From: an uncultured Collinsella sp.
GTDB lineage: Bacteria; Actinomycetota; Coriobacteriia; Coriobacteriales; Coriobacteriaceae
Assembly (NCBI GenBank): GCA_900556705.1
Contig: USPT01000004.1
Location: 1-22,009 of the forward strand
Direction of reading: 5' to 3'
Length of the DNA stretch: 22,009 nt
The notes beneath the pieces are model-generated. The model was given only the letters and a program-made list of their open reading frames with translations, was not told the DNA's origin and searched no databases. Position 1 is the stretch's first letter. Every line of letters starts with the position of its first letter. The position numbers and the translations under genes are program-made. This document shows positions 20,001 to 22,009 of the stretch, in pieces.

Positions 20001-20029
20001 TTTCCAGCTTTATTGCAACGGAGTACAAT
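20001..20029 (+). promoter_or_regulatory. candidate promoter of the phosphatase gene
   Basis: TTTCCA (20001-20006) and TACAAT (20024-20029) are separated by 17 bases, placing the start near 20036. A TTCAA-C-TTGAA palindrome at 20044-20054 lies just downstream. A hairpin TTGCGGC/GCCGCAA follows before the AAGGAGAGG Shine-Dalgarno. Confidence 0.45.
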
Positions 20030-20104
20030 GGGTAACGTTTAAGTTCAACTTGAAGTTTTAGTTGCGGCGCCGGGCTTCGGCCGCAATACAAGGAGAGGCG
20101 TACC

Positions 20105-20944
20105 ATGGCGATCTATGTGACATCTGATGCTCACGGGCACGTGCGTGCGCTTGACGAGGCCCTGTCTAAGATCTCGTTGACGTCCGACGACACGCTGTAC
20201 GTGCTGGGCGACATGATCGATCGCGGGCCCGATCCGGTCGGCGTTATTAAGCTCGTGCGTTCGCTGCCCAACGCCCACGTGCTCAAGGGTAATCACGAGC
20301 AGATCATGCTCGATGCCATCATTGGCCAGGATCCGCTCGATGCCGAGACCTGGGATATCAACGGTGGCTGGACGACGCGCGAGCAGCTCAACGACATGGA
20401 ATTTGAGGCATACGAGGAGCTCGTGCGATGGATGGCCGCGCTGCAGCTCTACGCGGTGGTCGAGACCGAGGAGCGCCCGTATCTGCTGGTACATGCTGGA
20501 ATCGAGATGAAGGCGGCGCGCGCGTTTTTGCTTGAGCATGGTGTCGATTGTGCCGATGGCGTTGGAGCGGTGGGTGCTGATCGCGAGCTGCTGCAGCAGA
20601 TGCTCGCAGTGCAGTCGTCCGATGACCTGCTGTGGATTCGTCACGGCTATTGGGATGTGCCGACCGGGCTGCTTTCTGCCGAGGGCAAGGGTCCGGTCGT
20701 GGTGAGCGGTCACACGCCAACGGTGTCGCTCGGGCGTTATTGCGAGGTAGGCGGCCTGGCGGGGCTCGATGAGGAGTCGGGCCGCGGGCAGATTGTGCGC
20801 TTGGGCGGCGAGGACACTGCTGGTGTGCCCGATCGCATCGACATCGACTGCGCCGCCGCCACCGGCTCCGAGTTCGGCCGCGTGGGCATCCTGCGCCTGG
20901 ACGACGGGGCCGAGTTCTACGCGAACATCAACCCGGGCGAATAA
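20105..20944 (+). CDS. PPP-family metallophosphatase (ApaH / Ser-Thr phosphatase-like)
   Basis: A 279-residue calcineurin-like phosphatase of the PPP type. Members hydrolyse phosphoprotein esters or diadenosine polyphosphates using two metal ions. The metal ligands are visible: SDAHGH (D8, H10), GDMIDRG (35-41), GNHE (62-65) and VSGHTPT (H203). The first motif reads D-A-H-G rather than the more usual D-I-H-G. Length and motif spacing fit bacterial PrpE/ApaH-like enzymes, and the substrate cannot be told from sequence. No signal peptide or membrane segment is seen, so it is cytoplasmic. An AAGGAGAGG Shine-Dalgarno supports ATG 20105. It is a single-gene unit with no T-tract hairpin after it. 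Confidence 0.9.
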   Translation: MAIYVTSDAHGHVRALDEALSKISLTSDDTLYVLGDMIDRGPDPVGVIKLVRSLPNAHVLKGNHEQIMLDAIIGQDPLDAETWDINGGWTTREQLNDMEFEAYEELVRWMAALQLYAVVETEERPYLLVHAGIEMKAARAFLLEHGVDCADGVGAVGADRELLQQMLAVQSSDDLLWIRHGYWDVPTGLLSAEGKGPVVVSGHTPTVSLGRYCEVGGLAGLDEESGRGQIVRLGGEDTAGVPDRIDIDCAAATGSEFGRVGILRLDDGAEFYANINPGE

Positions 20945-21058
20945 TCGGTGCAAGGGGTAGCTAATTTGGGACGGGGCTTTTTTGACTACTTTTGCCCTTC
21001 TGCCCGCTAATTGATTTCTCTGGGACGGGGATTAAATAATCATTTGGCTGCCCGCTGG
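20945..21058. repeat. degenerate direct repeats in the intergenic gap
   Basis: TGGGACGGGG occurs at 20967-20976 and 21021-21030, 54 bases apart. CTGCCCGCT occurs at 21000-21008 and 21048-21056, 48 apart. GCTAATT occurs twice here and again near 21256. These look like worn copies of an intergenic repeat. No gene or clear terminator is seen. Confidence 0.45.
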
Positions 21059-21181
21059 CTAAGTGAGTAGACTTTTTTGGAAATGCCGAGCACCCAACAT
21101 ATTTGCCTCAATAAAACCGCAGGTCACAGACTTGTGCTTTGTCGGTGTGGTCGGGGATTCGGTAAAAGTCTACTCACTTAG
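21059..21181. repeat. 123-bp element with perfect 18-bp terminal inverted repeats
   Basis: CTAAGTGAGTAGACTTTT (21059-21076) and AAAAGTCTACTCACTTAG (21164-21181) are exact inverted repeats enclosing 87 bases. Part of the interior is also complementary (around GCCGAGCACC and GGTGTGGTCGGGG). It has no coding capacity and no clear target-site duplication. A miniature inverted-repeat element or a long fold-back structure between convergent genes are the options. Confidence 0.65.
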
Positions 21182-21260
21182 TTTTGCGTGATGCATATTG
21201 TTCGCAATGTGACCCCAGCCGGGGTGATTCCATCGCAAATTCCGGTGACCGGGCAGCTAA

Positions 21261-22009
21261 TTAGGCGCCGTATGGGTTGCGGTCGCGTTCTATGCGTTGG
21301 CGGATGTGGGCGTACTCGATAATCAGTAGCACCAGGAGTAGGGCCATGATGGCTAGGTAGCTCACCACAGCGCCCATCAGACCCAGCAGCTTAATCAAGA
21401 TCACCGGCAGCACCACGCTTACGGCGAAGCAGATCAGGTAGATCTTGGTGACGTCTCCAGCGTGGCGTAGCACCGTGATGATGGCGTAGATAAAGTCGAT
21501 GGCCGCGGTGACGCCGCCGGCGACGACCATCAGCAACGCCAGCGTACGGTAGCGCTCAAAGCTGAGGCCGTACATAAAGCTCATGAGGGGAATACCGGGA
21601 CCTGCCATAAATGCGGCGCACACGCCGGTGATGGCCACGATCAGCGCCATAACGGCAACAATAATCAGGTCAAAGCGACGACGCTTGCGAGGATTAGCCC
21701 AAATGCTCGACAAGCGCAGGAGCTGCGGTTTATAGATAAATCCAATGCTCAACAGAATAGCCTGCGCCGGAAAGAACAGGGCATTAAAGTACAGCTGATA
21801 TTTGTATGCCAGCGCGCCTTCCATCACAAACTTGGGCATGCTCTCAATTAGGTTGAACAGGAACAGTGCACCAAAGAGCGGGGCGCACTGGACAAACAGG
21901 TGGCCGACCTCGCGCAGGCTCACGCGGCGCGATTTTTCGGTCTCGAGCAGGGCAAGCGGCGCGGTGACCAGCACGAGCGAGGCGATCGCGGCGATGCCCA
22001 TGGCCATGG
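21261..22009 (-). CDS. polysaccharide flippase, C-terminal part (runs off the window)
   Basis: The visible 248 residues form alternating hydrophobic helices with short charged loops, typical of the C-terminal half of Wzx/MurJ-like lipid-linked oligosaccharide flippases (MOP superfamily). Recognisable are GALFLFNLIESMPKFVMEGAL and a FFPAQAILLSIGFIYKPQL segment, similar in build to polysaccharide biosynthesis export proteins. The tail HIRQRIERDRNPYGA is cytoplasmic and basic. The frame stays open to the right edge, so the true start is outside. It would move a surface-glycan intermediate across the inner membrane, and surface glycan genes would be expected to the right. Confidence 0.75.
   Translation of the reverse strand, partial: MAMGIAAIASLVLVTAPLALLETEKSRRVSLREVGHLFVQCAPLFGALFLFNLIESMPKFVMEGALAYKYQLYFNALFFPAQAILLSIGFIYKPQLLRLSSIWANPRKRRRFDLIIVAVMALIVAITGVCAAFMAGPGIPLMSFMYGLSFERYRTLALLMVVAGGVTAAIDFIYAIITVLRHAGDVTKIYLICFAVSVVLPVILIKLLGLMGAVVSYLAIMALLLVLLIIEYAHIRQRIERDRNPYGA

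Overview
The window is high-GC, dense, mostly co-directional bacterial DNA. Codon use (GCC/GAG/CGC/GTG rich), GTG starts and protein style suggest an intestinal Actinomycetota member of the Coriobacteriia, most likely Collinsella or a close relative. That assignment is an impression, not a search result.

Layout. 1-753: an orphan Phd/YefM-type antitoxin on the minus strand, then a 5' leader with inverted repeats and a run of ten Gs. 754-16978: a BREX type 1 anti-phage operon on the plus strand, in the order brxA, brxB, brxC, pglX (N-terminal 836 aa), a foreign AT-rich HEPN-type gene, the missing C-terminal third of PglX as its own ORF, pglZ, brxL, then two unnamed genes of 454 and 80 aa. 16956-18126: a DUF3800 gene on the minus strand whose 3' end overlaps the last operon gene, with two tandem copies of a small structured RNA just upstream of it and a third copy facing the other way. 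18154-22009: a long hairpin, a K+/H+ antiporter gene (minus), a PPP-family phosphatase gene (plus), a 123-bp element bounded by perfect 18-bp inverted repeats, and the 3' part of a polysaccharide flippase gene (minus).

How it works together. In BREX, PglX methylates an adenine in a short host motif. BrxA, BrxB, BrxC, PglZ and BrxL use the lack of that mark to block phage DNA. Three features here are out of the ordinary. (1) The best ribosome-binding site and start codon of brxA (GTG at 720) lie upstream of the G10 run and are out of frame by one base. With 9 or 12 Gs brxA reads through, so the operon head looks like a phase-variable switch caught in the OFF state (or a homopolymer sequencing error). 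(2) pglX is split at a linker by about 0.8 kb that carries a likely HEPN ribonuclease (RNSLAH motif) of clearly different base composition. The arrangement resembles the PrrC anticodon nuclease nested in a type I R-M locus. (3) The DUF3800 gene is preceded by a promoter-hairpin-terminator RNA present in three copies. Its conserved CCUCCA/CUUCCA segment is complementary to the DUF3800 Shine-Dalgarno region, which suggests an RNA-controlled effector gene at the edge of the defence island.
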